Assembly: GCA_031256795.1 (NCBI GenBank)
Contig: JAIRPW010000015.1
Coordinates: 1-48,253, forward strand
Source of the DNA: Zoogloeaceae bacterium
Lineage (GTDB): Bacteria; Pseudomonadota; Gammaproteobacteria; Burkholderiales; Rhodocyclaceae
Direction: 5' to 3'
DNA length: 48,253 bases
How positions within the stretch are numbered: the stretch's first letter is position 1; every line of letters starts with the position of its first letter. A program made the translations under genes and the position numbers. Below are positions 36,810 to 44,738 of the stretch, piece by piece. The notes under the pieces are model-generated. The model made no database searches. It had not been told where the DNA came from and worked only from the letters and a program-made list of their open reading frames with translations.

Positions 36810-37760
36810 ATGACTGACACTGTGATTCCCGGCAAGGAAGAACGTTTGCAACGTATGATTGGCAAGATAAAGGGTTTGCCCAAGGTTCCGGTTGCCGTGG
36901 TGTACCCATGCGACAAGGAATCGCTCAAGGGGCCGGTCATGGCGGCGGAGGCGGGGGTGATCAATCCGCTTCTCGTAGGCCCGGAGGCGAAAATACGCAG
37001 TTTGGCGCAAGAGTTGAATCTCAATATTTCCGCGTATCGCATTGTGGACGTCGTGGATAGCCATGCCGCTTGCGCGAAGGCGATTGAGCTGGTGCATGCG
37101 GGCGAGGCGGAGGCGCTGATGAAAGGGTCGCTGCATACCGACGAACTGATGGGCGCGGTGGTATCCCGCGCCAATAATCTGCGGACTTCCCGCCGGATCA
37201 GCCATGTGTTCGTGATGGATGTACCGACGTATCCGCGGGCCATGCTGATTACCGACGCGGCGGTGAATATCGCGCCAACACTGGAAGAAAAGGCGGATAT
37301 TGTGCAAAACGCCATTTTTCTTGCGCACGCGCTGGGTATTCCTGAGCCAAAAGTGGCGATTCTGGCGGCGGTGGAAACGGTCAATCCCAAGATGCCTTCC
37401 ACGCTGGAGGCGGCCGCGCTTTGCAAGATGTCGGATCGCGGGCAGATTAAGGGCGGGGTGCTGGACGGGCCTTTGGCGTTTGATAATGCCGTATCGGCGG
37501 AAGCCGCCAAAATCAAGGGGATTAAGTCGCCGGTGGCGGGGCAGGCGGATATTTTCCTTGTGCCGGATTTGGAAGCGGGCAACATGCTGTTCAAGCAGCT
37601 GGAATATTTGTCGTTTGCCTTGACGGCGGGGGTTGTGCTGGGCGCGAAAGTTCCGGTGATTCTGACTTCCCGCGCGGACAGCGCGGCGACGCGCACGGCT
37701 TCGTGCGTGATCGCGGCGCAGCTTGCGCACTACAATCGTCAAAATAGAGGGAATGCGTGA
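36810..37760 (+). CDS. phosphate acetyltransferase (short Pta/Ptb-type)
   Basis: Transfers acetyl between CoA and phosphate. At 316 residues it is the compact PTA_PTB form, without the N-terminal domains of E. coli Pta. Signatures: GEAEALMKGSLHTDELMGAV, SRRISHVFVMDVP, KMSDRGQIKGGVLDGPLAFD and ADIFLVPDLEAGNMLFKQL. Its stop overlaps the start region of ackA, so the two are translated together. A phosphotransbutyrylase specificity is possible, but the acetate kinase partner favours acetyl. Confidence 0.92.
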   Translation: MTDTVIPGKEERLQRMIGKIKGLPKVPVAVVYPCDKESLKGPVMAAEAGVINPLLVGPEAKIRSLAQELNLNISAYRIVDVVDSHAACAKAIELVHAGEAEALMKGSLHTDELMGAVVSRANNLRTSRRISHVFVMDVPTYPRAMLITDAAVNIAPTLEEKADIVQNAIFLAHALGIPEPKVAILAAVETVNPKMPSTLEAAALCKMSDRGQIKGGVLDGPLAFDNAVSAEAAKIKGIKSPVAGQADIFLVPDLEAGNMLFKQLEYLSFALTAGVVLGAKVPVILTSRADSAATRTASCVIAAQLAHYNRQNRGNA

Positions 37761-38947
37761 TGAGCAAGGCTATTCTTACCATTAATGCGGGGTCGTCCTC
37801 CATCAAATTTGCGCTTTTCCCGGTGCGGCGCGGCGGGGATTTGGAGCATGTGGCGGTAATTTCGGGGCAGATAGAAGGCATTGGCACGCCTGTCGCGAAA
37901 ATTGCCGCGAAAGACAAGGGCGGTGTCAAAATTCTCAATGAAGATTTGCCGGTAGGGAATCCGAATCATCAGCAGTCGTTTGATTATCTGTTTAGATGGT
38001 TTGAGAAGAGCGCGGCAGACTGGCGGATTGCCGCTGTAGGGCATCGCGTGGTGCATGGCGGGGAGCATTTTTCCAAGCCGTTGAAGCTGGATAAGGAAAC
38101 GGTGCATAAGCTGACAGGGCTGATTCCGCTTGCGCCTTTGCATCAGCCGCATAATCTGGCGGGCATTCATGCCATTACGTCGCTGATGCCTGAAGTGCCT
38201 CAGGTTGGATGTTTTGATACGGCGTTTCACCGTTCCCAGCCGAACGTCGCGCAAATTTATGGCTTGCCGCGCCACCTGACGGCGGAAGGGGTGCGCCGTT
38301 ATGGTTTTCACGGGCTGTCCTATGAATATATCGCGCGCGTGCTGCCGGAGCATTCGCCGCGCGCGGATGGGCGGGTCGTCATTGCGCACCTTGGGAACGG
38401 CGCCAGTATGGCCGCGATGGTGAATCGTCATGGCGTGGCGACGACGATGGGATTTACCGCAGTGGAGGGTCTGGTGATGGGGACGCGCGCGGGCAGCATT
38501 GATCCGGGCGTTCTGTTGTATCTCATGGAAAGCAAATTCATGAGCGCCAAGGATATTTCGACGCTGCTTTATAAAGAGTCTGGTTTGCTGGGGGTATCGG
38601 GCATTAGCCAGGATATGCGGGACTTGCTTTCCAGCGATAAGCCGGAAGCGCATGAGGCGGTGGATCTGTTCTGTTACCGCATTGCGCGGGAGGCGGGGTC
38701 GCTGGCGGCGGCGGCGGGCGGTTTGGACGCGCTGGTTTTCACGGGCGGCATTGGCGAGAACGCGGCGGAAATTCGCCGCCGTGTCGCGCTTTTGATTGCC
38801 TGGATGGGCGTGAAGCTGAATCCAGAAGCCAATGCGCGGCGTGATTTGCGCATTAGCGCGCCGGACAGTCAGGTGGATGTGCTGGTCATTCCGACCAATG
38901 AGGAATGGATGATTGCGCATCATACGCAGACTTTGCTGAATCTGTAG
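37757..38947 (+). CDS. ackA: acetate kinase
   Basis: Makes ATP from acetyl phosphate (or the reverse). AILTINAGSSSIKFALFP, VGHRVVHGGEHF, GCFDTAFHRSQPNVAQIYGLP and VFTGGIGENAAEIR are canonical. The start is the GTG at 37757 or the ATG at 37760, overlapping the pta stop. There are 396 residues. A strong terminator follows. Confidence 0.97.
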   Translation: MMSKAILTINAGSSSIKFALFPVRRGGDLEHVAVISGQIEGIGTPVAKIAAKDKGGVKILNEDLPVGNPNHQQSFDYLFRWFEKSAADWRIAAVGHRVVHGGEHFSKPLKLDKETVHKLTGLIPLAPLHQPHNLAGIHAITSLMPEVPQVGCFDTAFHRSQPNVAQIYGLPRHLTAEGVRRYGFHGLSYEYIARVLPEHSPRADGRVVIAHLGNGASMAAMVNRHGVATTMGFTAVEGLVMGTRAGSIDPGVLLYLMESKFMSAKDISTLLYKESGLLGVSGISQDMRDLLSSDKPEAHEAVDLFCYRIAREAGSLAAAAGGLDALVFTGGIGENAAEIRRRVALLIAWMGVKLNPEANARRDLRISAPDSQVDVLVIPTNEEWMIAHHTQTLLNL

Positions 38948-38973
38948 GGCGCGGCTTCGCGTGAAAAAATTTG

Positions 38974-38999
38974 ACCGGGCGTTTTTGCGCCCGGTTTTT
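38974..38999 (+). terminator. rho-independent terminator after ackA
   Basis: Eight-bp stem ACCGGGCG / CGCCCGGT with a six-base loop and a following T-run, 26 bases after the ackA stop. Confidence 0.87.
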
Positions 39000-39016
39000 A
39001 TTGTGTGGTTTTGGAG

Positions 39017-39883
39017 ATGTCGGCTCGCTTTTCTGATTCTTCTTCGTCTTTGGGCGCGCGGGCGCCGTCTCACGCGCCCAGAAAGCGCTTCGGGCAGAAT
39101 TTTCTGAACGCGCCAGACGTGATCGAAGCGATTGTGGCGGCGATTGCCCCGGCGCGTGAGGACGCGCTGGTGGAGATCGGCCCTGGCCTGGGCGCGCTGA
39201 CCTTTCCGCTGCTGGAGCGCGTGGCGTGTTTGCATGTAGTGGAGATTGACCGCGATCTTGCGGCGCGGCTTTCGCGGCATGATCCGGAGCGTTTGAAAGT
39301 GCATGAGGGCGACGCGCTGGATTTTGATTTTGGCCGTCTGGCGCGCGATGTCACGCGCGAAAGGAAGGGCGTGCGGGAACGTGTTTTGCTGCGTTTGGCG
39401 GGGAATTTGCCGTACAACATTTCTACGCCCTTGTTGTTTCACCTTGCGCGGTTTGCCGGCGTGATCCGCGATATGCACTTCATGCTGCAAAAAGAGGTTG
39501 TGGAGCGGATGGTTGCCGGACCGGGGAGCGCGGCCTATGGGCGGCTGTCGGTCATGCTGCAATATCGTTTTGATTTGGAGTGGCTTTTGGATGTGCCGCC
39601 GGAGAGTTTTTTTCCTGCGCCGAAAGTGAGTTCTGCGGTTGCGCGGTTGATTCCGAAGCCTGCCGAGGCGCTTGCGGCGCGGGATGAGGTGATGTTTGCG
39701 CGACTGGTGGCGGATGCTTTTTCCCAGCGGCGCAAGATGTTGCGCAATGCTTTAAAAGCCTGGTTTTCGGATCAGGATTGGGCGCGCGTGGGGGTGGATC
39801 CGGAGGTTCGCGCGGAAACGTTGGCCGCGGAAGAATTCGTGCGTTTGGCCAATGACGCGGCGGAGCGCGGGGCGAGGAGGTAG
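39017..39883 (+). CDS. rsmA: 16S rRNA (adenine1518-N6/adenine1519-N6)-dimethyltransferase
   Basis: Dimethylates two adjacent adenines at the 3' end of 16S rRNA (KsgA). RKRFGQNFLNAPDVIEAIV, the SAM motif VEIGPGLGALTFPLLE and the catalytic GNLPYNISTPLLFH are present, and FPAPKVSSAVARLIP follows. The start is uncertain: the ATG at 39017 abuts GGAG with no spacing, and a GTG at 39005 is also in frame. The N-terminal Ser/Ala-rich tail before RKRFG is longer than usual. Confidence 0.96.
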   Translation: MSARFSDSSSSLGARAPSHAPRKRFGQNFLNAPDVIEAIVAAIAPAREDALVEIGPGLGALTFPLLERVACLHVVEIDRDLAARLSRHDPERLKVHEGDALDFDFGRLARDVTRERKGVRERVLLRLAGNLPYNISTPLLFHLARFAGVIRDMHFMLQKEVVERMVAGPGSAAYGRLSVMLQYRFDLEWLLDVPPESFFPAPKVSSAVARLIPKPAEALAARDEVMFARLVADAFSQRRKMLRNALKAWFSDQDWARVGVDPEVRAETLAAEEFVRLANDAAERGARR

Positions 39884-39889
39884 GACGAT

Positions 39890-40303
39890 ATGGATGCGTC
39901 CGGGGAACAGGTGAAAAAAACGCTGCTGTATACGGATGAGCGGGGATTCTCGCGCTTTCGGGAGGAATGGCTGGCCTTGCCGGAAGGGATGCCGCAGACG
40001 CGGCTTTCCCAGGCTTTTTCGGCGCGTTCGGTAATTTTCCGGCAGAGTCCGCCGGGATTTCGCAGCGATTGGCATTGCACGGATTCGCCGCAATGGACGT
40101 TTATTTTGGCGGGAGGCATGGAGATTGGTTTGCGCGACGGCAGTTCGCGTTTGTTTCAGGCGGGGGACTGGTTTTTTTCCGGGGATACTTTGCCGGAAGG
40201 GGAAGTGTTTGACGTGAAGCGCCACGGGCATTGGAGCGCCCAGAGGGGAGACGCCGCGCTGGTGACATTGTTTGTGAAGGCTGCGGCGGATACGTTTTTC
40301 TGA
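39890..40303 (+). CDS. small cupin-fold protein
   Basis: 137 residues with a single cupin barrel. A first motif-like stretch GFRSDWHCTDSPQWTFILAG is followed by MEIGLRDGSSRLFQAGDWFF and, towards the end, VFDVKRHGHWSAQRGD. Histidines at HC and RHGHW may bind a metal. The substrate is unknown. GAGGAGGT, an excellent ribosome binding site, overlaps the end of rsmA, so the two genes form an operon. Confidence 0.8.
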   Translation: MDASGEQVKKTLLYTDERGFSRFREEWLALPEGMPQTRLSQAFSARSVIFRQSPPGFRSDWHCTDSPQWTFILAGGMEIGLRDGSSRLFQAGDWFFSGDTLPEGEVFDVKRHGHWSAQRGDAALVTLFVKAAADTFF

Positions 40304-40358
40304 CGCGGCAGGGCGTGGCGGCGGCTGCCTCCAGCGTGTAGACAGGGCGGCTGGCGTC

Positions 40359-41360
40359 TCAGAACGGGATCGTTCCGAAAGACCAGAATTCAGACAGAAA
40401 AAGACCGGCAATCAGGCTGCCCAGCGCCACAAGATTTAGTTTCAGGGCGGCGGCAAGCCGTGGGCGAAACGCCTCTGGCGTAGTCAGACGGCGCGCGGCG
40501 GCGGCGTTTTCCCAAAAAAACGGAAGCGCGGCCAAAAAAAGCCAAACGCCAGGGCGATCCGCCCGCGCAATCCAGGCAAAAGCCATCAAACACAAAAAAC
40601 TCGCATACACCAAAGCGGCAAAATATTTTCTCGCGCGTGCAAAACCCAGTTTGACAGCCAGGGTATTTTTTCCCGCGTTCCGGTCTTCCTCAAAATCGCG
40701 CAGATTATTGGCGTTGAGCACTAAAACACTGAGCAGACCGCAAGCGGTCGCGGGCAAAAACATCCGCCAGTCAAAAACATGGGTTTGCAAATAAAAACTG
40801 CCGCATACGGAAAGCCAGCCAAAGAAAACCAGCACGGAAAGATCGCCTAAACCGCGATAACCATAGGCGTAACGTCCTACGGTATAAAACAGCGCCGCCA
40901 GAAGCGAAAGCGCCCCCAGGACGAAAAAAACCAGCGCGTCCGTCACAACGGCACAGGCAGAGGCAATCAAAAGACTCCCCAGAATGAGCGTAATCAGGAC
41001 GATGGCGGCCAAAGCGGTTCTCATCGCGGCGGGCGAAATGAGTCCCTGTTGCATTCCGCGCAAAGGACCGGCGCGGCACGGCGTATCCGCGGATTTTTCC
41101 GCGTCGCCATAATCGTTGGCAAAGTTGGCAAGTATTTGTAAAGACAGCGCGGTCAAAAAAGAAAAGCAGAAAATCCGCGCGTCCCAGGCCGAATAAAAAG
41201 CATACGCGAGCGCGTGCCCGGCCAAAATTCCCAGCGCCGCAAGCGGCAAAGTGCGCGGGCGCAGAGAAAACCACCAGGCGCGCAAAAGGCGCGGCTCATT
41301 TTTTGGAAAAAGAGCGGGAAAACAGGCAAAGCGCAAAATCGCTGACGGAAAGAAGGGCAT
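40359..41360 (-). CDS. menA: 1,4-dihydroxy-2-naphthoate polyprenyltransferase
   Basis: A UbiA-superfamily membrane enzyme that attaches the isoprenoid tail in menaquinone synthesis. The two aspartate regions read ILANFANDYGDAEKSADTP and NANNLRDFEEDRNAGKNTLA, the MenA form. Seven or more hydrophobic helices follow an RAWWFSLRPRTLPLA start. There are 333 residues. It begins 12 bases after the ygfZ stop. Other men genes are not in the window. Confidence 0.92.
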   Translation of the reverse strand: MPFFPSAILRFACFPALFPKNEPRLLRAWWFSLRPRTLPLAALGILAGHALAYAFYSAWDARIFCFSFLTALSLQILANFANDYGDAEKSADTPCRAGPLRGMQQGLISPAAMRTALAAIVLITLILGSLLIASACAVVTDALVFFVLGALSLLAALFYTVGRYAYGYRGLGDLSVLVFFGWLSVCGSFYLQTHVFDWRMFLPATACGLLSVLVLNANNLRDFEEDRNAGKNTLAVKLGFARARKYFAALVYASFLCLMAFAWIARADRPGVWLFLAALPFFWENAAAARRLTTPEAFRPRLAAALKLNLVALGSLIAGLFLSEFWSFGTIPF

Positions 41361-41372
41361 GAGCGGGAAGAA

Positions 41373-42437
41373 TCAGGCGTTTGGGGAAGGATATAAAGCT
41401 GCGGCGGAAAAAGGCTGCGCGGCTTCATCCGCGCCGGGATAGAGCGCGTGCGCCAAAGCAACCCGCGCGACTGCCAGCGCAATGACGGCGGCGTCGTGTT
41501 CTTGGCTTTCCCTGGTTGCTTTCGCTTGCGGCTGGAGGGAAAGAATGTGACCCGCGTCATGCTCCGGATCATCCGGCGACAAGAGCGCGCTTCCCGGCAT
41601 GAGCGCGCGCACGTCGCGCGCGCGTCCCTCCAGGCGGTACAGGCGTCGTTTGACTTCGCCCAGATACTGCGCGCGAGCCACTACTTCCTGTCCGGGATAG
41701 CAGCCCTTGGTAAAACTTAACGCGCCCAGTTCTTCCAGGTTCAGCATCTGCGGCACGAAACGATCCGCCGTCGCGGCGGTTATCCAGGGAAAACCCGATT
41801 CAATGTCCAAACGGCTCCAAAGCTCCGCTTCAAAAACGGGGAGCGCCGCGCTGATTGCCGCGTAAAAACGGGAAAGCTTTTCTTTTGGCGCGGAAAGCAC
41901 GAAACGCCGATTGTCCGGCAACGCAAGCAGAGAAATTCCATCCGCATGATGGACGGCAAGCGGCGGCAGAATGGCGGGCAGAAGTATTTCCAGCGCGGCG
42001 CATCCCTTGCGGACAGCCGCGCGTCCAATTAGGCCAAAATGCGCCAGTTCAGTTTCTTCTTCCAGCGTGGCCTGGGCGCGGAGAAGATAACGGGAAAGAC
42101 GTGACCGGACTGTTTCTGTCAGGTCATCCGGCATAAAAAGGCGAAAGTTTTCGCCAGACGCCGTTTCTTTCGGTAGCGCATACAGAAAGAAATTGGCGAG
42201 AACGCGCCCTTGCGCCGAACACCACGCGGAATGCTGCGCCTCGTTTTCCGGCAGGGCGGCAAGGTCGCTGGTGCATTGCCCGTGCAAAAAGGCGCGCGCG
42301 TCCGCGCCGCGCGCCAATAGACTGGAAAAGGGCAGAAACGGAACCAGCGCCGCGTCGTCTTCGGAAATTTCTGAAAAACGCGGAAAGTCGCGGGCGGAAC
42401 GCAAAGAAGGCGAAAGGCGTATTTGGCTGTTGCGCAT
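41373..42437 (-). CDS. ygfZ: folate-binding protein YgfZ
   Basis: A GcvT-like protein that helps iron-sulfur cluster enzymes. The diagnostic motif KGCYPGQEVVARAQYLGEVK near residue 250 contains the conserved Cys. The N-terminal part RGADARAFLHGQCTSDLAAL is typical. There are 354 residues. It sits between nfeD and menA on the minus strand, probably co-transcribed with menA. Confidence 0.94.
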   Translation of the reverse strand: MRNSQIRLSPSLRSARDFPRFSEISEDDAALVPFLPFSSLLARGADARAFLHGQCTSDLAALPENEAQHSAWCSAQGRVLANFFLYALPKETASGENFRLFMPDDLTETVRSRLSRYLLRAQATLEEETELAHFGLIGRAAVRKGCAALEILLPAILPPLAVHHADGISLLALPDNRRFVLSAPKEKLSRFYAAISAALPVFEAELWSRLDIESGFPWITAATADRFVPQMLNLEELGALSFTKGCYPGQEVVARAQYLGEVKRRLYRLEGRARDVRALMPGSALLSPDDPEHDAGHILSLQPQAKATRESQEHDAAVIALAVARVALAHALYPGADEAAQPFSAAALYPSPNA

Positions 42438-42461
42438 GAGGCCAGAAATCAGGAGAAAATA

Positions 42462-42902
42462 TTATGAAGCGGAAGCGGGATTGCGACGGGAAAGCAGGAG
42501 AACCGATCCGTCATGCCCGCAAAGATAGAGGATGTCTTTCTCCTTGGGCGCGGCGTTTTCCACAGAAGGATCGGTTTCAGGCGCGAGGCGGGCGTTCCAT
42601 TCTGTGCCGCGATAGCGCACGCGAAGAATATTTTCCGCATGGGTTTCCAGAACTTCAACGGCTTGCCCGATTCCTTCCTCCTGTTCTGGAATATTTCCGG
42701 CCTGTAAGCGTTTTTTGAACAGCGGCACGCTCACAAGAAGACTGAGGGCGAAGATGACAAGCTGCAACGTAAGGCTGTCCGACAGGGTGTAAGCCAGAAA
42801 CGAGGCGGCCAGGGCGCCCAGACCCGCAAAAAGGAGCGCCAGCGTACCTGTGAGCATTTCCGCAACAAGCAAGAGGCCCGCTAAAATAAGCCAATACCAC
42901 AT
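42462..42902 (-). CDS. NfeD family membrane protein
   Basis: Two or three N-terminal hydrophobic helices (MWYWLILAGLLLVAEM; ALLFAGLGALAASFLAY; LQLVIFALSLLVSVPLF) precede a C-terminal OB-fold (GQAVEVLETHAENILRVRYRGTEW). This is the short NfeD type, usually paired with a stomatin/SPFH protein, which is absent here. There are 146 residues. It lies 24 bases upstream of ygfZ. Confidence 0.9.
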   Translation of the reverse strand: MWYWLILAGLLLVAEMLTGTLALLFAGLGALAASFLAYTLSDSLTLQLVIFALSLLVSVPLFKKRLQAGNIPEQEEGIGQAVEVLETHAENILRVRYRGTEWNARLAPETDPSVENAAPKEKDILYLCGHDGSVLLLSRRNPASAS

Positions 42903-42955
42903 GATTTTCTCCCGGGTATCTGTTCAAAAATCTGGATTTTCGCGCGCGCGGTCAT

Positions 42956-43768
42956 TCAGTTTTCCGGCCATGCGGCAAGGTATTCCTGCCAATGCGGCAG
43001 ATTGAGCCGCGCCAGTTCCGCGCGGACAAAACTCTCTTCGGCGCGCGCCTCCTCGCGGGAAACTTCGCCTTTCATCAGGCGAAAACGCTGATAGACAAGA
43101 TAGGTATTGACTACGTCTGTTTCGCAGTAATCGCGGATGGCGTCCGCTTTTCCCGCCAGCCACGCTTCCCAGACTTTGCCGCCGTCCATGCCCAGTTTGC
43201 CAGGAAAGCCCATGAGTTTGGCAAGATCGTCCAGGGGCGCGTTGGCGCGCGGCTGATAGAGCGCCAGAAGATCCATTAAGTCAAGATGCCGCGTATGGTA
43301 TCGGTTGATGTAATTGTTCCATTTGAAATCGCGGGAGTCCGTATATCCGCTGTCGCCCATATCCCAGTAGCGGGCGGCCGTGACGCCGTGCGTCAGGCCG
43401 CGGTAATGCAATACCGGCAGGTCAAAACCTCCGCCATTCCAGGAAACAATTTGCGGCGTGTATTTGTCAATGCCGTCGAAAAAACGCTGGACGATTTCCG
43501 CTTCCGATAATTCTGGCGCGGCCAGCGACCAAACGCGAAACTGCTCCTGCCGTCGCAGCGCGCAGGAAATGGAAATAACGCGCTGCAAATATAGCGGCAG
43601 AAAATCCTGTCCGGTTTTTTCGCGGCGGCGGATAAAGGCGATTTCCGCTACTTCCGCGTCGGAAAGCGCCGCGTCCGCGCCTTGCGGGGCAAGGCCGTAC
43701 AGACGGCGCAATCCGTCAGTATCGGGAATGGTCTCTATATCGAAGACCAACGTGGCGGGCGCGTGCAT
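42956..43768 (-). CDS. 3'-5' exonuclease of the PolB-exonuclease-like family
   Basis: A DnaQ-fold nuclease. The first motif TLVFDIETIPD supplies the DxE pair, SWNGGGFDLPVLHYRGLTHG the second acidic site, and RDYCETDVVNTYLVYQRF the third with its Tyr/Asp. This matches the stand-alone proteins annotated as predicted 3'-5' exonucleases related to the PolB exonuclease domain. There are 270 residues. A role in DNA repair is likely but not shown. Confidence 0.9.
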   Translation of the reverse strand: MHAPATLVFDIETIPDTDGLRRLYGLAPQGADAALSDAEVAEIAFIRRREKTGQDFLPLYLQRVISISCALRRQEQFRVWSLAAPELSEAEIVQRFFDGIDKYTPQIVSWNGGGFDLPVLHYRGLTHGVTAARYWDMGDSGYTDSRDFKWNNYINRYHTRHLDLMDLLALYQPRANAPLDDLAKLMGFPGKLGMDGGKVWEAWLAGKADAIRDYCETDVVNTYLVYQRFRLMKGEVSREEARAEESFVRAELARLNLPHWQEYLAAWPEN

Positions 43769-43810
43769 TTTTTAGGCGCGGAAGAGCGAAAATCCGAACG
43801 AGGTCTGTCG

Positions 43811-44257
43811 TTATTGTTTTTGTGTCCACTTTCCGTTTTCGTCCTGCATCCACCAACCGACCGGTATTTTTTCCCGCCATTTGCGATTGAAGGTATCGGC
43901 GATTTGGCTTTCCCACTCCGGGTGGCCGTTTGCGAGCGCGACTTCGCGCGGAAGCGCCGTTCTATCGCGGTTGTGCGCCGCAATCAGTTCGGTGACGGCG
44001 GGGCGGTCGGCCAGCGGCACGGCGGACGGATCGCGTACAGCCAGCAAACCGTCGGTTTTAATGCCAAGCACACCCGATTCAAGAAGAGGCTTGATTGTCG
44101 GGAAACGCTCTTTGAGCGCGTTGACCAGTTCGGTGATGGCGGGAGAATTAACGCGCAGGTCCGGCGCGTCTTGCGCAATCGCGGGCGGCGTCAGAAAGGC
44201 AAAGAGCGCGCAGACAAAAAACAGGGTGGAAACCTTGCGAACAGAAAAAATATTCAT
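43811..44257 (-). CDS. YdbL-like periplasmic protein (DUF1318)
   Basis: The ATG at 44257 has GAGAGGT six bases upstream, better than the ATG at 44272. A signal peptide (VSTLFFVCALFAFLTPPAIA, cleavage after AIA) leads into a 125-residue mature protein ending in WWMQDENGKWTQK, the same ending style as E. coli YdbL. The region RPAVTELIAAHNRDRTALP followed by REVALANG is the DUF1318 core. It follows the small lipoprotein gene by 11 bases, like the ynbE-ydbL pair of E. coli; the large YdbH partner is not here. Confidence 0.85.
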   Translation of the reverse strand: MNIFSVRKVSTLFFVCALFAFLTPPAIAQDAPDLRVNSPAITELVNALKERFPTIKPLLESGVLGIKTDGLLAVRDPSAVPLADRPAVTELIAAHNRDRTALPREVALANGHPEWESQIADTFNRKWREKIPVGWWMQDENGKWTQKQ

Positions 44258-44268
44258 GATAGGACCTC

Positions 44269-44508
44269 TCATTGCGCTTTGGCGGGTTGTTGCGGAGCGG
44301 ACGGCGTGTCGGGCGTATCCAGCTGCCAGATGTCGTCGATGAGTTTATCCGCGACCTTTTCGGCGGCGGCGGCGGGAAAATAAACATTGATGGTGACACA
44401 TGCCGAAAAGCTGAAAAGCAGCAGAGCGGCAAGTACGGCGCGAACAGGGGAAATTCCAGGAGAAACCGGGCGCGCCGAAGGAGAAAAGCTGGATTGATGA
44501 CGGAACAT
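44269..44508 (-). CDS. small lipoprotein (YnbE-like)
   Basis: The ATG at 44508 follows GAGGTG at five bases; a GTG at 44514 is also in frame. A hydrophobic stretch RAVLAALLLFSFSAC provides a lipobox with Cys near residue 37, and the mature part is only about 43 residues, beginning VTINVYFPAAAAEKVADKLI. That block recurs in small lipoproteins encoded next to DUF1318 genes. It probably acts with the YdbL-like protein in the envelope, where YdbH/YnbE/YdbL are tied to outer-membrane lipid homeostasis. Confidence 0.8.
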   Translation of the reverse strand: MFRHQSSFSPSARPVSPGISPVRAVLAALLLFSFSACVTINVYFPAAAAEKVADKLIDDIWQLDTPDTPSAPQQPAKAQ

Positions 44509-44519
44509 CCACACACCTC

Positions 44520-44525
44520 ATTATA
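44520..44525 (-). promoter_or_regulatory. consensus -10 box at the lipoprotein gene
   Basis: TATAAT on the minus strand lies immediately upstream of the GAGGTG ribosome binding site. A start seven bases downstream would cut off that site, so either the box is fortuitous or the leader is extremely short. Confidence 0.3.
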
Positions 44526-44738
44526 GGGTTGGGGTTGATCGAAGTTGCTGATACAGCGGAATAAAACAAAAGGATTGTACCGTGCCTTGCTTTTTCCGGG
44601 GTTATCAAGAAACAATCCGTTCGTCATGAAACAGATTCTTTCCCCAATTTTAAGGGAATTTGGGCGGAAAACCTTCGCGCGATAGAGCGGGCGGGTCGTA
44701 AAATATCAGCTTGACATCCGAATTCGTTAGAGTCGGCC

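Noticed and set aside
37739-39562. 607-codon minus-strand frame opposite ackA and rsmA
   Set aside because: It is antisense to two clear enzymes and its Arg/His/Gln-rich composition is typical of a shadow of GC-rich genes.
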